Shown: positions 54,223-64,000 of the stretch, one piece after another
Layout: each line of letters starts with the position of its first letter
Position numbering within the stretch: the stretch's first letter is position 1
Assembly: GCF_018413465.1 (NCBI RefSeq)
Contig: NZ_JAHCDK010000010.1
Span: forward strand, 1-64,000
DNA length: 64,000 bases
Direction of reading: 5' to 3'
DNA from: Flavobacterium sp. CYK-55
Lineage (GTDB): Bacteria > Bacteroidota > Bacteroidia > Flavobacteriales > Flavobacteriaceae
Position numbers and translations under genes: made by a program
The notes under the pieces: generated by a model
The model's input: the letters and a program-made list of their open reading frames with translations, nothing else
Database searches by the model: none
What the model was told of the DNA's origin: nothing

Positions 54223-57200
54223 ATGGAAACAATGAAAATAAAATTACTCATAACGGCTCTTTTATGCAGTTTTTTTGCAGTTGGACAATACTCAATAACC
54301 GGGACGGGTTCCGGTAATACATACACACAGAACTTTGATGCTTTCAGAGGTACAGCTTTAACTTTACCTGCCAATTGGACAGTCACAACAGCTACATACA
54401 ACGCTACCTATCCAATCATTACATCAGGTGCAGCGACACCAACTGTAGCCAATGCTTCGGGAAATAATTGCTATGCCGGTAGAGCTTCGAGTGTTAGTAC
54501 AGATTATGCTATTTTACAAAAACAAGCCACTTCTGGTGCAACCACTTTTACCTTTAGTTCGGTGAACAATACGGGAGCAATTGTTGATGGTTTTGTCATT
54601 ACTTGGAACGTTGAACAATACAACGATGCCGGACGTGCCACTACAGTCGCAATGGATTACAGAATAGGAGCAGCAGCTTATTCTACTACCGGAATTTCCG
54701 GAACCAATAGTTATACGGCAACCACAGGTACTTCAACTCTTTTTAATGTTGTCCAGACAGCCAGATCAATAACTATTTCAGGTTTAAGCGTGCCCAACGG
54801 ATCAACGGTTGATTTTAGGTTTTCGATTGCTAATGGTGTTACTTCAGGAAGTAATGCCCACATCGGGATTGATGATTTTACAGTTTATGCTACTTCTCCA
54901 ACACCTTCTTCGTATTCAGGAGTTACCGCTGGGGCAAGCGCAGAACCGGCAACCATTTCTTCTTTGGTCAATACCTTAGCAGCCTCTTCATTAAATTTTG
55001 ACTTTTTAGTTACTGATGATGCCAATACGGTAGCGGCCAATGATGCTTTGCCAACATTAATTAGCCAAATAGTCATTCCGCAAGGAACCGGAAATGACAT
55101 AGCTGATTGGACACAAGCCATTTTAGGGGCAGAACTCTCAGACGGAACCAATACTTTGACCGGAACTGTCAATGCAACCAACCTTACTTTTTCTGGAATC
55201 AATACCGCAACTTTAGGTAATGTTGCTGATGGAGGAACCAAAACCTACCGACTTAAAATTTGGCTCAGAACAGCATTAGGCGGAACTTTACCTACAACCA
55301 TTGACGGACTGAATTTTGCTTTCAAAATAGATAGGACCAACTTTACAACAGCAAACTTAGCGACTTCAACTCAATTTGAATCTGGTGCAGGTACTGTTGT
55401 TGAATCTGGAGGGACCAACAATCAAGTAACCGTAGTGGCGACCAAAATTGTTTGTACCAATACTCCCGGTGCAACACAGTATGTAGGGGTTAATTTTACA
55501 ACATTGCCAACAGTATATGCTCAAGATGCCAATGGCAATCAAGATTTGAATTACGCCAGCAATGTAACTATTACCAATGCTGGTTCACTTGGGATGAGTA
55601 ATGTGCCAACAACTTTTTCGGGCGGTGTGCTCACTTTTCCCGCCAATTTTCAATATACTGCTCCAGGTAATGGGACGTTAACTATTAATGCCAATCCGGT
55701 TGCCGGAATAACACCAGCAACCACAAGTAGTATTACTGTTGTAACCACATCTCCTGAGATTAATATTTTAGGAAACGCAACAACGATTGTCGATGGCGAT
55801 TCTACTCCGACTACTGCCGACTGGACGGTTTTTCCGTCAATGGTGATTGGTTCAACCACCACGACAAGAACTTTTACTATTCAAAATACAGGAACTGCAT
55901 CTTTGACTATTTCCGGAATTAGTTTTTCAGGAGTCAACGCTGCTGATTATACCGTAACCACGCCGCCAACATCGCCAGTTGCCGCAGGCAGTTCAACAAC
56001 TTTTACGGTTACTTTTAACGCACTTACTTTAGGGGCTTCAAACGCCACATTGACCATCACTAACAATGATGTTGATGAATCAACCTATGATTTTTCAATT
56101 CAAGGAACCTCTACAGCCAGCAGTGCTTCAGACATTTTAGCGGTGGCTTTATCTGAACCGGCAACCATAGCTTCGACTATCAATGATGCAGCCAATCTGA
56201 CTTCTTCAACCGGAATTCAAGTTTGGCAATTTCAAGTGCGAGACGGCGGAGCTTCTGCAGATGCAGATAATTTGAGTACTATTTTAACTGATTTTACCAT
56301 CACCAAAGCCACCGGAAACCAAGTAACCAGTTGGTCAGATGCTATTAAAACGGTAGCCTTATTTGACGGAGCAACTCGTTTGGCCAATGGCGTTGTAAAT
56401 ACGACAGCCGGAGTTTACAACATTACCTTTTCAGGTTTGAACGTAGTGGTGGCCGATAACACTCAAAAAACACTTTCTCTCAGATTATCGCTCAATTGCG
56501 GTATTGGAGCGACTAATTTTGACGGCGATGATTTTGGTTTTTCCATCACCAATGCTTTGACGATCTTTTCATCAACCGGATCAGGAAAAACAGCATTTGG
56601 TGCTCAATCATCAGCCAATTCAAAAAATATTATAAGCGTAACAGCTACTAAATTGGCTTTTACGCAACAACCTACTACAACCGGAGCTGGTAACACCATG
56701 ACTAATGTAATCGTTGCAGCCCAAGATGCATGCGGGAATCTTGATAAAGATTACACGGGTTCCATAACCATCAGCAGCACCGGAACCATGAGCGGCGGAA
56801 CTATGACTGTTAGTGCCGTAGCCGGATTAGCTACTTTTACCAATATTATTCACACGGTTGTTGGAACTGGGTTTGTTTTGAATACGTCTTCGGCTTTTCC
56901 GGTGGTGAGCAGCTCTACTTTTGACATTATTGCTGTAACGGTGCTCAATCCCGGTGATTTGGCGATTTTGGCTGTGAATACAACTGCAGAATCATCAGGG
57001 TCTGCTGATGAAATTTCTTTTGTTTGTTTTCAAGATTTATTACCCGGAACAACCATTTACTTAACTGATAATGGTTATGAAAGGGTCACAGCAGGGTTAT
57101 GGGGTAATACAGAGGGAATCATCATGATGACCAGAACCAATTCTTTATTGCCAAAAGGAACCATTGTTACGATTCATACCGCTAATGGAGGTGTGAATGA

Positions 57201-59847
57201 CGGAACTGATTACACTGTTTACACTTGTGGATCAACTGATGCCAACTGGAATAAATCAGTAGCCTCATCTGCTTCTTATTTCTTTGATTTGAACAAAGAT
57301 GACCAAGTTTGGATTTGTCAAGGCGGAACTTGGGGCAATGTCAACACCGGTAGCCACGACATGACTTACAATGGTAATGTACTTTATGGATGGACGGATA
57401 TTCCTTGGAAGACAGCTCCTGCTTGGGACATTGCCAACGGAACGAAAGGTTCAACTATTTTTCCTAAAAGGGATTGCTTTACAACTGATGTTGCTAACCT
57501 TGAAACAGGAGCTTCTCAAGTAAAATTCAACGATCCGGTTGATCCTGATTTTTCAACTACTACCAACGGAAAATATGAGTGGATTGCATTGATCAACAAT
57601 CCGGCAAATTGGAATTACTATTCTTCTGATGTGCTTTTTGACAGCAGCGGATACAACTATTTAGGAGCAACAACTTGCCCGGGAATGATAGTCGCTTCGG
57701 ATGTTTACGTAAACGGAAAATGGACAGGATTCAAAGATACCAACTGGTTCAACTGTGGCAATTGGGATACTTTATTGGTGCCCGATGCAACCGTTGATGT
57801 ACAAGTGGGAGACAATGTTTTCAATCGTCAAGCCACGATTGATGCTACAGCGCAATATGCTGCGGCTTTCGGCAATATTGCAACTGCCAAAAATCTTACA
57901 GTAACCGGAGAAAAAGTTGAAATTATCGGTAACGCCAACAACAAACTTGAAGTTCATGGCAATGTTTTAATCAATGGTCCGGCAGGTTATATTGATATGG
58001 ATGATTCTAACCCAGCCACTGCAGATGGGCAAATTTATTTATACGGAACTTGGACCAACAACATCGGTTCATCGGCTTTTGATGAAGGAAACGGAACAGT
58101 TCAATTTGTGGGAACAGGCGTTCAAACCATCAGTAGCTCAGCAACCGTCGGGACAGAAACATTTTACAATGTCATTCTTGACAATAATTTTGATACAGCA
58201 ACTTCAAACGATTTGATTGCCTCTGGAACACTTACGGTCAATGCTGCCAGAAATGTCAACATTGACAGCGCAGGTTATATCATTGCTGGAAAAAAACTCA
58301 GTCATAATGGTAATTTAACCATTGCCAACAACGGACAATTGGTTCAGATTGATGAAGCCAACACCAATGATGGTACTTATACCGGAACTAAGTTTCAAGT
58401 CAATAGAACCGCACAAGTCAAACACTTTGATTATGTATATTGGGGTTCTCCGGTCAAAGATTTTCCGGTAGCTTCATTGCCGAATGCATATCGTTTTGAG
58501 TGGAATACCTTACAAGCCAATGCCAACGGAACTACCGGAAATTGGATAGCGCCAACTACCTTAACTATGACTACTGGTAAAGGTTACATAGCTCGTGCTT
58601 CAAACGGTGCTTCAACTCCTCAAGCCATGAATTTGGTTTTTCAAGGCGAACCCAATAACGGACAATTTACTTTCCCGATTAACCGCGGAACCTATGTCGG
58701 GCCTGACTATGATGCTGATCCAACTAACGCCACTAATGCATTGACAACTCAACGTGACGACAACTGGAATTTACTCGGAAATCCATATCCTTCAGCCATT
58801 GATGCTGAGAAATTTTTGGTTCTTAATCAAACCAAAATCGAAGGAACGGTTTGGATTTGGAAACACGGATTAGATCCGGCTGCTACCGGAAGCCCATTTT
58901 ACAACAATTATCAATATAATTATTCAGCAACTTCCGACTTGATCAAGTACAACGGCTTGGGTTCTTCAGAACCAGATAGTTTTGCAGGAAGTATTGCTTC
59001 AGGTCAAGGTTTCTTGGTAGCCATGCTTGATTCGGCACCACAACCCGGAAGCACGGTTACTTTTAGCAATGATTTGCGTCGTGGTTCTTTAGTTAGTGCG
59101 TCTGGATTGTTTGACAATACTGACTTTTTTAGAATGTCAACAAATGTTGTTGCTGAGCATCGTCCGGAATCAAAAAGCCGCATATGGCTTGATGTTGTTA
59201 ATCAACAAGGCGGTCAAAAAGATACCGCATTAATTGGTTATTCAGAAAACTCAACTCTCGGAAAAGATCATATGTATGATTGTATGAATTCGATTAAAAA
59301 TGAGTTGACTGTTTATTCGTTGATTGATGCCGATCCATATATCATTCAAGGCCGACCTTTGCCTTTTGATGTGTCTGATGTGGTTCCAATGGGCGTAAAA
59401 ATTGCCAATGAAGGGGCGCATACCATTGCCATCCGTAAAGTAGACGGATTGTTTGAAACCACGCAGCAAAATATTTATATTGAAGACAAGCAACTCGGAT
59501 TGATTCACGATTTGCGTCAAGCTCCGTACAACTTCACCTCGCCAGCAGGCAGATATGATGATCGTTTTGTTTTGCGATATACCAATGAAATGCTGAGTAA
59601 TCCATCATTTGAATCAAATCAAAATGTGGTGGTTTTGACCAAAACAGATTGTGTTGAAATTCACTCATACAACCAAAATATTCAGCAAATTGAAGTGTAT
59701 GATGTTTTAGGAAGATCGGTTTTCGAAAGTAAAAACATAGACCAAGCTTCGTTCAACATCAATACTATTAGCCCGTCAAATCAAGTATTGATGGTTGAGG
59801 TCAAATTAAAAGACGGAACGCGGGTGGTTCAAAAGATCATTTACTAA
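54223..59847 (+). CDS. Large secreted multidomain protein with type C T9SS sorting signal
   Basis: This 1,874-residue protein has a signal peptide (KIKLLITALLCSFFAVGQ); translation may start at the ATG at 54232 rather than 54223. It contains Ser/Thr-rich beta domains, a choice-of-anchor-D-like domain (about residues 510-630, ATIVDGDSTPTTADW and GVNAADYTVTTPP), a lamin-tail-like region near 905-1090 (LNPGDLAILAVNTTAESS) and a long C-terminal region. The last 80 residues (VVVLTKTDCVEIHSYNQNIQ, IEVYDVLGRSVFES, LKDGTRVVQKIIY) look like the type C T9SS sorting signal. A surface or extracellular protein of unknown binding or enzymatic role is likely. A strong terminator follows. Confidence 0.9.
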   Translation: METMKIKLLITALLCSFFAVGQYSITGTGSGNTYTQNFDAFRGTALTLPANWTVTTATYNATYPIITSGAATPTVANASGNNCYAGRASSVSTDYAILQKQATSGATTFTFSSVNNTGAIVDGFVITWNVEQYNDAGRATTVAMDYRIGAAAYSTTGISGTNSYTATTGTSTLFNVVQTARSITISGLSVPNGSTVDFRFSIANGVTSGSNAHIGIDDFTVYATSPTPSSYSGVTAGASAEPATISSLVNTLAASSLNFDFLVTDDANTVAANDALPTLISQIVIPQGTGNDIADWTQAILGAELSDGTNTLTGTVNATNLTFSGINTATLGNVADGGTKTYRLKIWLRTALGGTLPTTIDGLNFAFKIDRTNFTTANLATSTQFESGAGTVVESGGTNNQVTVVATKIVCTNTPGATQYVGVNFTTLPTVYAQDANGNQDLNYASNVTITNAGSLGMSNVPTTFSGGVLTFPANFQYTAPGNGTLTINANPVAGITPATTSSITVVTTSPEINILGNATTIVDGDSTPTTADWTVFPSMVIGSTTTTRTFTIQNTGTASLTISGISFSGVNAADYTVTTPPTSPVAAGSSTTFTVTFNALTLGASNATLTITNNDVDESTYDFSIQGTSTASSASDILAVALSEPATIASTINDAANLTSSTGIQVWQFQVRDGGASADADNLSTILTDFTITKATGNQVTSWSDAIKTVALFDGATRLANGVVNTTAGVYNITFSGLNVVVADNTQKTLSLRLSLNCGIGATNFDGDDFGFSITNALTIFSSTGSGKTAFGAQSSANSKNIISVTATKLAFTQQPTTTGAGNTMTNVIVAAQDACGNLDKDYTGSITISSTGTMSGGTMTVSAVAGLATFTNIIHTVVGTGFVLNTSSAFPVVSSSTFDIIAVTVLNPGDLAILAVNTTAESSGSADEISFVCFQDLLPGTTIYLTDNGYERVTAGLWGNTEGIIMMTRTNSLLPKGTIVTIHTANGGVNDGTDYTVYTCGSTDANWNKSVASSASYFFDLNKDDQVWICQGGTWGNVNTGSHDMTYNGNVLYGWTDIPWKTAPAWDIANGTKGSTIFPKRDCFTTDVANLETGASQVKFNDPVDPDFSTTTNGKYEWIALINNPANWNYYSSDVLFDSSGYNYLGATTCPGMIVASDVYVNGKWTGFKDTNWFNCGNWDTLLVPDATVDVQVGDNVFNRQATIDATAQYAAAFGNIATAKNLTVTGEKVEIIGNANNKLEVHGNVLINGPAGYIDMDDSNPATADGQIYLYGTWTNNIGSSAFDEGNGTVQFVGTGVQTISSSATVGTETFYNVILDNNFDTATSNDLIASGTLTVNAARNVNIDSAGYIIAGKKLSHNGNLTIANNGQLVQIDEANTNDGTYTGTKFQVNRTAQVKHFDYVYWGSPVKDFPVASLPNAYRFEWNTLQANANGTTGNWIAPTTLTMTTGKGYIARASNGASTPQAMNLVFQGEPNNGQFTFPINRGTYVGPDYDADPTNATNALTTQRDDNWNLLGNPYPSAIDAEKFLVLNQTKIEGTVWIWKHGLDPAATGSPFYNNYQYNYSATSDLIKYNGLGSSEPDSFAGSIASGQGFLVAMLDSAPQPGSTVTFSNDLRRGSLVSASGLFDNTDFFRMSTNVVAEHRPESKSRIWLDVVNQQGGQKDTALIGYSENSTLGKDHMYDCMNSIKNELTVYSLIDADPYIIQGRPLPFDVSDVVPMGVKIANEGAHTIAIRKVDGLFETTQQNIYIEDKQLGLIHDLRQAPYNFTSPAGRYDDRFVLRYTNEMLSNPSFESNQNVVVLTKTDCVEIHSYNQNIQQIEVYDVLGRSVFESKNIDQASFNINTISPSNQVLMVEVKLKDGTRVVQKIIY

Positions 59848-59863
59848 TTAAAATAAATCAAAT

Positions 59864-59897
59864 AAAAAAAGGCCCGATATATTTCGGGCCTTTTTAT
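59864..59897. terminator. Bidirectional terminator between the large cargo gene and bioB
   Basis: GGCCCGA (59871-59877) pairs with TCGGGCC (59884-59890), extended by A and T runs on both sides, between convergent genes. Confidence 0.9.
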
Positions 59898-59913
59898 TAT
59901 TAGGTTGTAAAGA

Positions 59914-61002
59914 TTAAGCTTTTGCTTTGTTGCTTGCTTCAAGGTTGCGCTCAATTTGATGTCCGGGGCGTGACCATTTTGGTTTTTCGCCTAACGAAGT
60001 AAATTGAGAATCTTTGGCTTCAACTGTAGTGGGTTGCATAAGTTTGATGAATGGTTTTTGCGGTTGCAATCCCAAAAGTTCAAACATTTTCATGTCTTCA
60101 TTCACATCCGGATTAGGTGTGGTCAACAGTTTATCTCCAGCAAAAATAGAGTTGGCTCCGGCAAAGAAACACATTGCTTGACCTTCACGACTCATATTGG
60201 TTCTTCCGGCTGACAAACGAACTTGGGTTTCTGGCATGACGATGCGCGTGGTGGCAACCATACGAATCATTTCCCAGATTTCAACTGGTTTTTCATCTTC
60301 CATCGGAGTTCCTTCAACGGCTACCAGTGCATTGATGGGTACAGATTCTGGTTGCGGACTTAGGGTAGCCAAAGCAACCAACATCCCGGCGCGGTCTTCG
60401 ATGGTTTCGCCCATTCCGATAATTCCGCCACTACAAACCGTAACATTGGTTTTGCGCACATTTTCAATGGTTTGTAGACGATCTTCAAATCCGCGGGTTG
60501 AAATCACTTCTTTGTAATATTCTTCAGAAGTATCTAAGTTGTGGTTGTAGGCATACAATCCGGCCTCGGCCAAACGCTGAGCTTGGTTTTCGGTCAACAT
60601 ACCCAAAGTACAACACACTTCCATATCTAATTTATTAATGGTACGAACCATTTCAAGCACTTGATCAAACTCAGGCCCGTCTTTGACGTTTCGCCAAGCA
60701 GCACCCATACAAACACGCGATGAACCACTTGATTTGGCACGTAAAGCCTGTGCTTTTACTTGTTGCACCGACATCAAATCATTGCCTTCAATATTGGTGT
60801 GATAACGCGCAGCTTGTGGGCAATAGCCACAGTCTTCTGGGCAACCACCGGTTTTGATTGAAAGCAAAGTCGATACCTGAACTACATTCGGATCGTGGTA
60901 TTGACGATGGATGGATGCAGCTTCAAAAAGCAAATCCATCAATGGTTTGTTGTATAAGTTGATGATTTCTTCTTTGGTCCAATTGTGTCTGATGGTACTC
61001 AT
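59914..61002 (-). CDS. bioB: Biotin synthase
   Basis: This 362-residue radical SAM enzyme has the cluster motif CPEDCGYC (Cys54, Cys58, Cys61), GSSRVCMGAAWRNVKDG, YNHNLDTSEEYY, CSGGIIGMGET (auxiliary cluster Cys) and SAGRTNMSREGQAMCFFAGANSIF. It inserts sulfur into dethiobiotin, the last step of the pathway. It lies 7 kb from bioA, with its own good promoter, downstream of ribF on the same strand. Confidence 0.97.
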   Translation of the reverse strand: MSTIRHNWTKEEIINLYNKPLMDLLFEAASIHRQYHDPNVVQVSTLLSIKTGGCPEDCGYCPQAARYHTNIEGNDLMSVQQVKAQALRAKSSGSSRVCMGAAWRNVKDGPEFDQVLEMVRTINKLDMEVCCTLGMLTENQAQRLAEAGLYAYNHNLDTSEEYYKEVISTRGFEDRLQTIENVRKTNVTVCSGGIIGMGETIEDRAGMLVALATLSPQPESVPINALVAVEGTPMEDEKPVEIWEMIRMVATTRIVMPETQVRLSAGRTNMSREGQAMCFFAGANSIFAGDKLLTTPNPDVNEDMKMFELLGLQPQKPFIKLMQPTTVEAKDSQFTSLGEKPKWSRPGHQIERNLEASNKAKA

Positions 61003-61024
61003 ACATCTTATTTTATGATTGCCT

Positions 61025-61055
61025 CAAAAGTAGGTAATATGTTCTGAAATAACAA
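61025..61055 (-). promoter_or_regulatory. Promoter of bioB
   Basis: On the minus strand, TTG (61055-61053), 20 nt and TACTTTTG (61032-61025) form an exact match, 22 nt before the bioB ATG. I see no BirA-type palindrome over it. Confidence 0.75.
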
Positions 61056-61064
61056 TGCTGTTGA

Positions 61065-61994
61065 TCAGCGGTTTTTTAGGTAGTTTCGGGTAATGTCTAA
61101 ATCACGGCTAATGGCTTTCGTGAGCGCATCAAGCGATTCGAATTTTTCTTCATCACGGATGCGTTCCAAGACAGAGATGTCAAGCTTTTGTTCGTAAAGA
61201 TCTGCTTCAAAATCTATGAAATAAACTTCTATTGAAAGGTTTTGTCCGCTTACTGTCGGGTTGGTTCCGATGTTCATCATACCATAAGTCAATTTTCCGT
61301 TGATGTGGCTTTGAACGATATAAACCCCTATTTTTGGAATCAATTTATAATCAATTCCGAGTTCGATATTGGCTGTCGGAAAACCAATAGTTCTGCCAAG
61401 TTGCCTACCTTTTTTTACTGTCCCACTCAACAAGTACGGATAGCCCAAATACTGGTTTGCCAATGTTATTTGACCTTCTTGTAGCGCAGTTCTGATTTTG
61501 GTTGAACTCACCGAAACATCTTCAATCTGTTGTGCGGATATTTGCTCAACTTCAAAGCCATATTGGTGCCCAAAATCAATGAGGTCATTAATGTCGGCAG
61601 TGCGGTTACGTCCGAAACGGTGGTCGTAACCAATCACAATTTTTTGAATATTGAGTTTTTCAACGAGAACTTTTTTGACAAATTCTTCAGCAGTGAGTCG
61701 AGAAAAACTGTGGTCAAAAGGATGAATAATTAAATAATCCAAACCGGTTTTCTCCAGCAACAGTGTTCGTTCTTCAATAGTGTTGAGTAATCTGATTTCA
61801 GATTGGTCTTGCAAGACCATTCTCGGGTGCGGAAAAAAAGTCAGAATGACACTGGCACAATGACTTTGTTGTGCACTGCTCAAGAGTTGTTGCACAATTT
61901 TTTGATGTCCGATATGAACACCGTCAAATGTGCCGATTGTGACAACGGTTTTTTGATGGCAGCTGAAAGAATCTATTGAGTGAAAAATATTCAA
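61065..61994 (-). CDS. ribF: Bifunctional riboflavin kinase/FAD synthetase
   Basis: This 309-residue RibF, read from the TTG at 61994, has the N-terminal FAD synthetase with VVTIGTFDGVHIGHQKIV and IVIGYDHRFGRNR. The C-terminal riboflavin kinase (about residues 180-305) has GRQLGRTIGFPTANIEL and MNIGTNPTVSG. It makes FMN and FAD. A longer frame begins at TTG 62018, but that lies inside the -7 box, so the start at MNIFHSIDSF is preferred. The stop lies 62 nt before the bioB start. Confidence 0.95.
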   Translation of the reverse strand: MNIFHSIDSFSCHQKTVVTIGTFDGVHIGHQKIVQQLLSSAQQSHCASVILTFFPHPRMVLQDQSEIRLLNTIEERTLLLEKTGLDYLIIHPFDHSFSRLTAEEFVKKVLVEKLNIQKIVIGYDHRFGRNRTADINDLIDFGHQYGFEVEQISAQQIEDVSVSSTKIRTALQEGQITLANQYLGYPYLLSGTVKKGRQLGRTIGFPTANIELGIDYKLIPKIGVYIVQSHINGKLTYGMMNIGTNPTVSGQNLSIEVYFIDFEADLYEQKLDISVLERIRDEEKFESLDALTKAISRDLDITRNYLKNR

Positions 61995-62015
61995 ACGTGG
62001 TAAATTTTCTTGTGG

Positions 62016-62047
62016 CAAAGTTAATTTTTCTGAATGATTTTTTTCAA
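62016..62047 (-). promoter_or_regulatory. Promoter of ribF, deciding a TTG start
   Basis: On the minus strand, TTG (62047-62045), 21 nt and TAACTTTG (62023-62016) form an exact match. The -7 box ends 21 nt before the TTG codon at 61994. Confidence 0.7.
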
Positions 62048-62224
62048 ATGATTTTTTACACTATGATTGATGATTGTAATAACGTTGTGTTTTGATGCTT
62101 AAGTTGTCTTAATATTTAAAAAGTAGAGTATTTCTATAGCAATCTGTTAAAAAATACAATCTAATTATCAAATTATTACAAAATAGATAGTACCTTCGCA
62201 TCGCATTAACCCACTTAAATTGAA

Positions 62225-64000
62225 ATGAAAAAACTATTACTCACCTTGACTGTTGTAATGACTATGGCAGGAGCATATGCTCAACGAAAAGTGACCTGGT
62301 CTTACACTTCTGAGAAAGTTGCCGATTCACAAAGAATTAAAGAAGAAAACTATTCTCAAAACCAACAACTACTTAAAATTGACTTGGCTAATTTTAAACA
62401 AAGTTTAGCTGGTGTTCATGAAAAATTCTCACAACAACCAGGTCTTTTGGTTAATTTTCCGAATATTTCTGGACAAATGGAAACTTATGAAGTTTGGGAA
62501 AACTCAAACTTTGAAGCTGAATTGCAGGCTAAGTTTCCTGAAATCCGTTCGTATGTCGGAAAAAGTTTAGACAATCCGGGATCAACCATACACTTCAGTT
62601 TATCGCCTGACGGAGTTCAGACTATGGTGATGCGTCCTGATACAGGAAGCGAATTTATAGAGCCATACAGCAAAGATCATTCGGTGTATATTTTGTTTGA
62701 TTCAGCAACCAGATTGGCTAACCGTTTACCGTTTAATTGTAGTACCGTTGATCAGAGAATCGGTGCTGAATTAGCTGAAAATCCGAGTGTTGCCAATAGA
62801 GCAAACAATCAGCTCTACAAGACCATGCGTCTAGCGCTTTCTTGCACGGGCGAATACGGTGTTTATTTTGGAGGTACTGTTGCCGGTGCAATTGCGGGTA
62901 TGAATGCCACAATGACGCGTGTGAATGCCATTATGGAAAACGATTTAGCGGTTCACTTGAATATGATTGCCAACAACAATTTAGTTGTATATACCAATGC
63001 TTCAACAGATCCGTATTCGGCTGCCGGAGCAGGTTCTGGTGGTGCATGGAATGCTGAATTGATGAACAACTTACACAACGTTCTTGGCGATAGTGCTTTT
63101 GATATTGGCCACTTGTTCGGAGCTTCTGGAGGTGGAGGAAATGCCGGATGTATTGGATGTGTTTGTTCAAACGTATTGTCAACCGGAGGTACAGCAGAGA
63201 ACAGTTATAAAGGTTCAGGATATACTTCTCCATCAAACAACGTTCCTGCCGGAGATACTTTTGATATTGATTATGTAATCCACGAAATGGGACACCAATT
63301 AGGAGCCAATCACACTTTTTCACACAATATAGAAGGTTCGGGAGTAAACGTAGAGCCAGGAAGTGGTTCAACCATTATGGGTTATGCGGGAATTACCAAT
63401 TATGATGTTCAATCTAATTCAGATGCATATTATACCTATAGAAGTATTCTTCAAATACAAACAAATTTAGCAACAAAGACTTGTCCGGTAAGTACACCAA
63501 TTGTAAATACACCGCCAACAGTTACAGCACCTGCTGATTTTGCTATACCATCAAATACTCCGTTTGTCTTAACAGCAGAAGTTTCTGATGCTGAAGGTGA
63601 TACTCTTACCTATTGCTGGGAACAAAACAATACAGCGACCTCTGCTTCAAGTGGTGCGAATTCAGTTGTTTCGCCAACTAAAACTACCGGGCCAAACTTT
63701 AGATCGTTTATTCCTAAAGCGGTTAAAGAAAGATATATGCCAGACATGACTAAAATTTTGGCGGGGACTTACAATGCTAACTGGGAGTGCCTTTCAACGG
63801 TAACAAGAGCATCAAAGTTTACGCTTACTGTTCGCGATAATAACCCGTCTGGCCCACAAACAACTACTGATGAAGTAATTGTAACGACCAAAACGGCTTA
63901 CAACAGCACAACTGCTCCAACTGGTGCGGGTCCATTTACAGTAACCTCTCAGAACACAACAGGAATTTGTTGGGCACAATCAAGTACACAAACCATTACT
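62225..64000 (+). CDS. Reprolysin-like (M12B) secreted metalloprotease, C-terminus outside window
   Basis: The frame opens at the ATG at 62225 and runs off the right edge, giving more than 590 residues. It has a signal peptide (MKKLLLTLTVVMTMAGAYAQ), a propeptide-like N-terminal region and a metzincin catalytic domain with HEMGHQLGANHTF (HExxHxxGxxH). The Met-turn lies in STIMGYAG, and a Cys-rich stretch (NAGCIGCVC) precedes the zinc site. A fibronectin or Ig-like region (PPTVTAPADFAIPSN...) follows. An extracellular protease exported by T9SS is expected, but the sorting domain would be off the window. A near-consensus -7 box (TACCTTCG, 62191-62198) lies 26 nt upstream. Confidence 0.92.
   Translation, partial: MKKLLLTLTVVMTMAGAYAQRKVTWSYTSEKVADSQRIKEENYSQNQQLLKIDLANFKQSLAGVHEKFSQQPGLLVNFPNISGQMETYEVWENSNFEAELQAKFPEIRSYVGKSLDNPGSTIHFSLSPDGVQTMVMRPDTGSEFIEPYSKDHSVYILFDSATRLANRLPFNCSTVDQRIGAELAENPSVANRANNQLYKTMRLALSCTGEYGVYFGGTVAGAIAGMNATMTRVNAIMENDLAVHLNMIANNNLVVYTNASTDPYSAAGAGSGGAWNAELMNNLHNVLGDSAFDIGHLFGASGGGGNAGCIGCVCSNVLSTGGTAENSYKGSGYTSPSNNVPAGDTFDIDYVIHEMGHQLGANHTFSHNIEGSGVNVEPGSGSTIMGYAGITNYDVQSNSDAYYTYRSILQIQTNLATKTCPVSTPIVNTPPTVTAPADFAIPSNTPFVLTAEVSDAEGDTLTYCWEQNNTATSASSGANSVVSPTKTTGPNFRSFIPKAVKERYMPDMTKILAGTYNANWECLSTVTRASKFTLTVRDNNPSGPQTTTDEVIVTTKTAYNSTTAPTGAGPFTVTSQNTTGICWAQSSTQTIT

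Overview
The window reads as chromosomal DNA of a flavobacterium (Bacteroidota, Flavobacteriaceae). The support is: a low-to-moderate GC content; promoters of the form TTG-N19..22-TAnnTTTG; almost no Shine-Dalgarno sites; secreted proteins with C-terminal type IX secretion (T9SS) sorting domains; TonB-dependent receptors; DUF4270, DUF4286 and DUF3667 proteins; and atpD-atpC detached from the other ATP synthase genes. I see no transposase, phage genes, CRISPR or rRNA. One tRNA (Asn, GTT) is present.

Layout. 1-4.4 kb (minus): a giant secreted repeat protein, cut by the left edge, translationally coupled to a 90-residue exported protein. 4.7-8.4 kb: a FecA-like TonB receptor divergent from a sulfide:quinone-oxidoreductase-like flavoprotein, then tRNA-Asn. 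8.6-12 kb (minus): rseP and a T9SS-exported M1 aminopeptidase. 12.1-17.8 kb (plus): serS, a TPR protein, DUF4286, rsmA and mgtE. 18-20.4 kb (minus): an MBOAT/SGNH O-acylation pair. 20.5-22.6 kb (plus): a hydroxyacid dehydrogenase fused to a VOC domain, a TM2 protein and a free VOC protein, abutting the convergent olsF-like acyltransferase. 24.5-26.4 kb: exonuclease III and an OmpA lipoprotein. 26.4-34.6 kb (minus): a PQQ-type sugar dehydrogenase with T9SS tail, and the operon panC-panD-flippase-(pseudo)esterase-radA-AsmA/GT51. 34.7-39 kb (plus): a GT5-like half protein, a DUF4270 lipoprotein and glmS. 39.2-43.7 kb: a TonB receptor with a GDSL lipoprotein. 43.9-45.7 kb: atpDC. 46.8-53.1 kb: biotin genes bioF, bioD, bioA and a ketosynthase, interrupted by a TraB/ECF sigma/membrane protein set; bioB lies at 60 kb next to ribF. 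54.2-59.8 kb: a 1,874-residue T9SS cargo. 62.2 kb to the right edge: a reprolysin-like metalloprotease, cut by the edge.

Most genes are housekeeping or ordinary envelope genes. The items most worth following are: a 43-codon single-helix membrane protein gene with its own promoter and terminator (53155-53286); a pair of intergenic hairpin elements whose stems show compensatory changes (25.3 and 45.8 kb); the dehydrogenase-VOC fusion; an esterase-like protein whose nucleophile serine is aspartate; an AsmA/GT51 fusion; and a ketosynthase in the biotin cluster. Promoter boxes read by eye also move several start codons, including two TTG starts, and suggest that bioF is leaderless. None of this amounts to an obvious new defence or mobile system.
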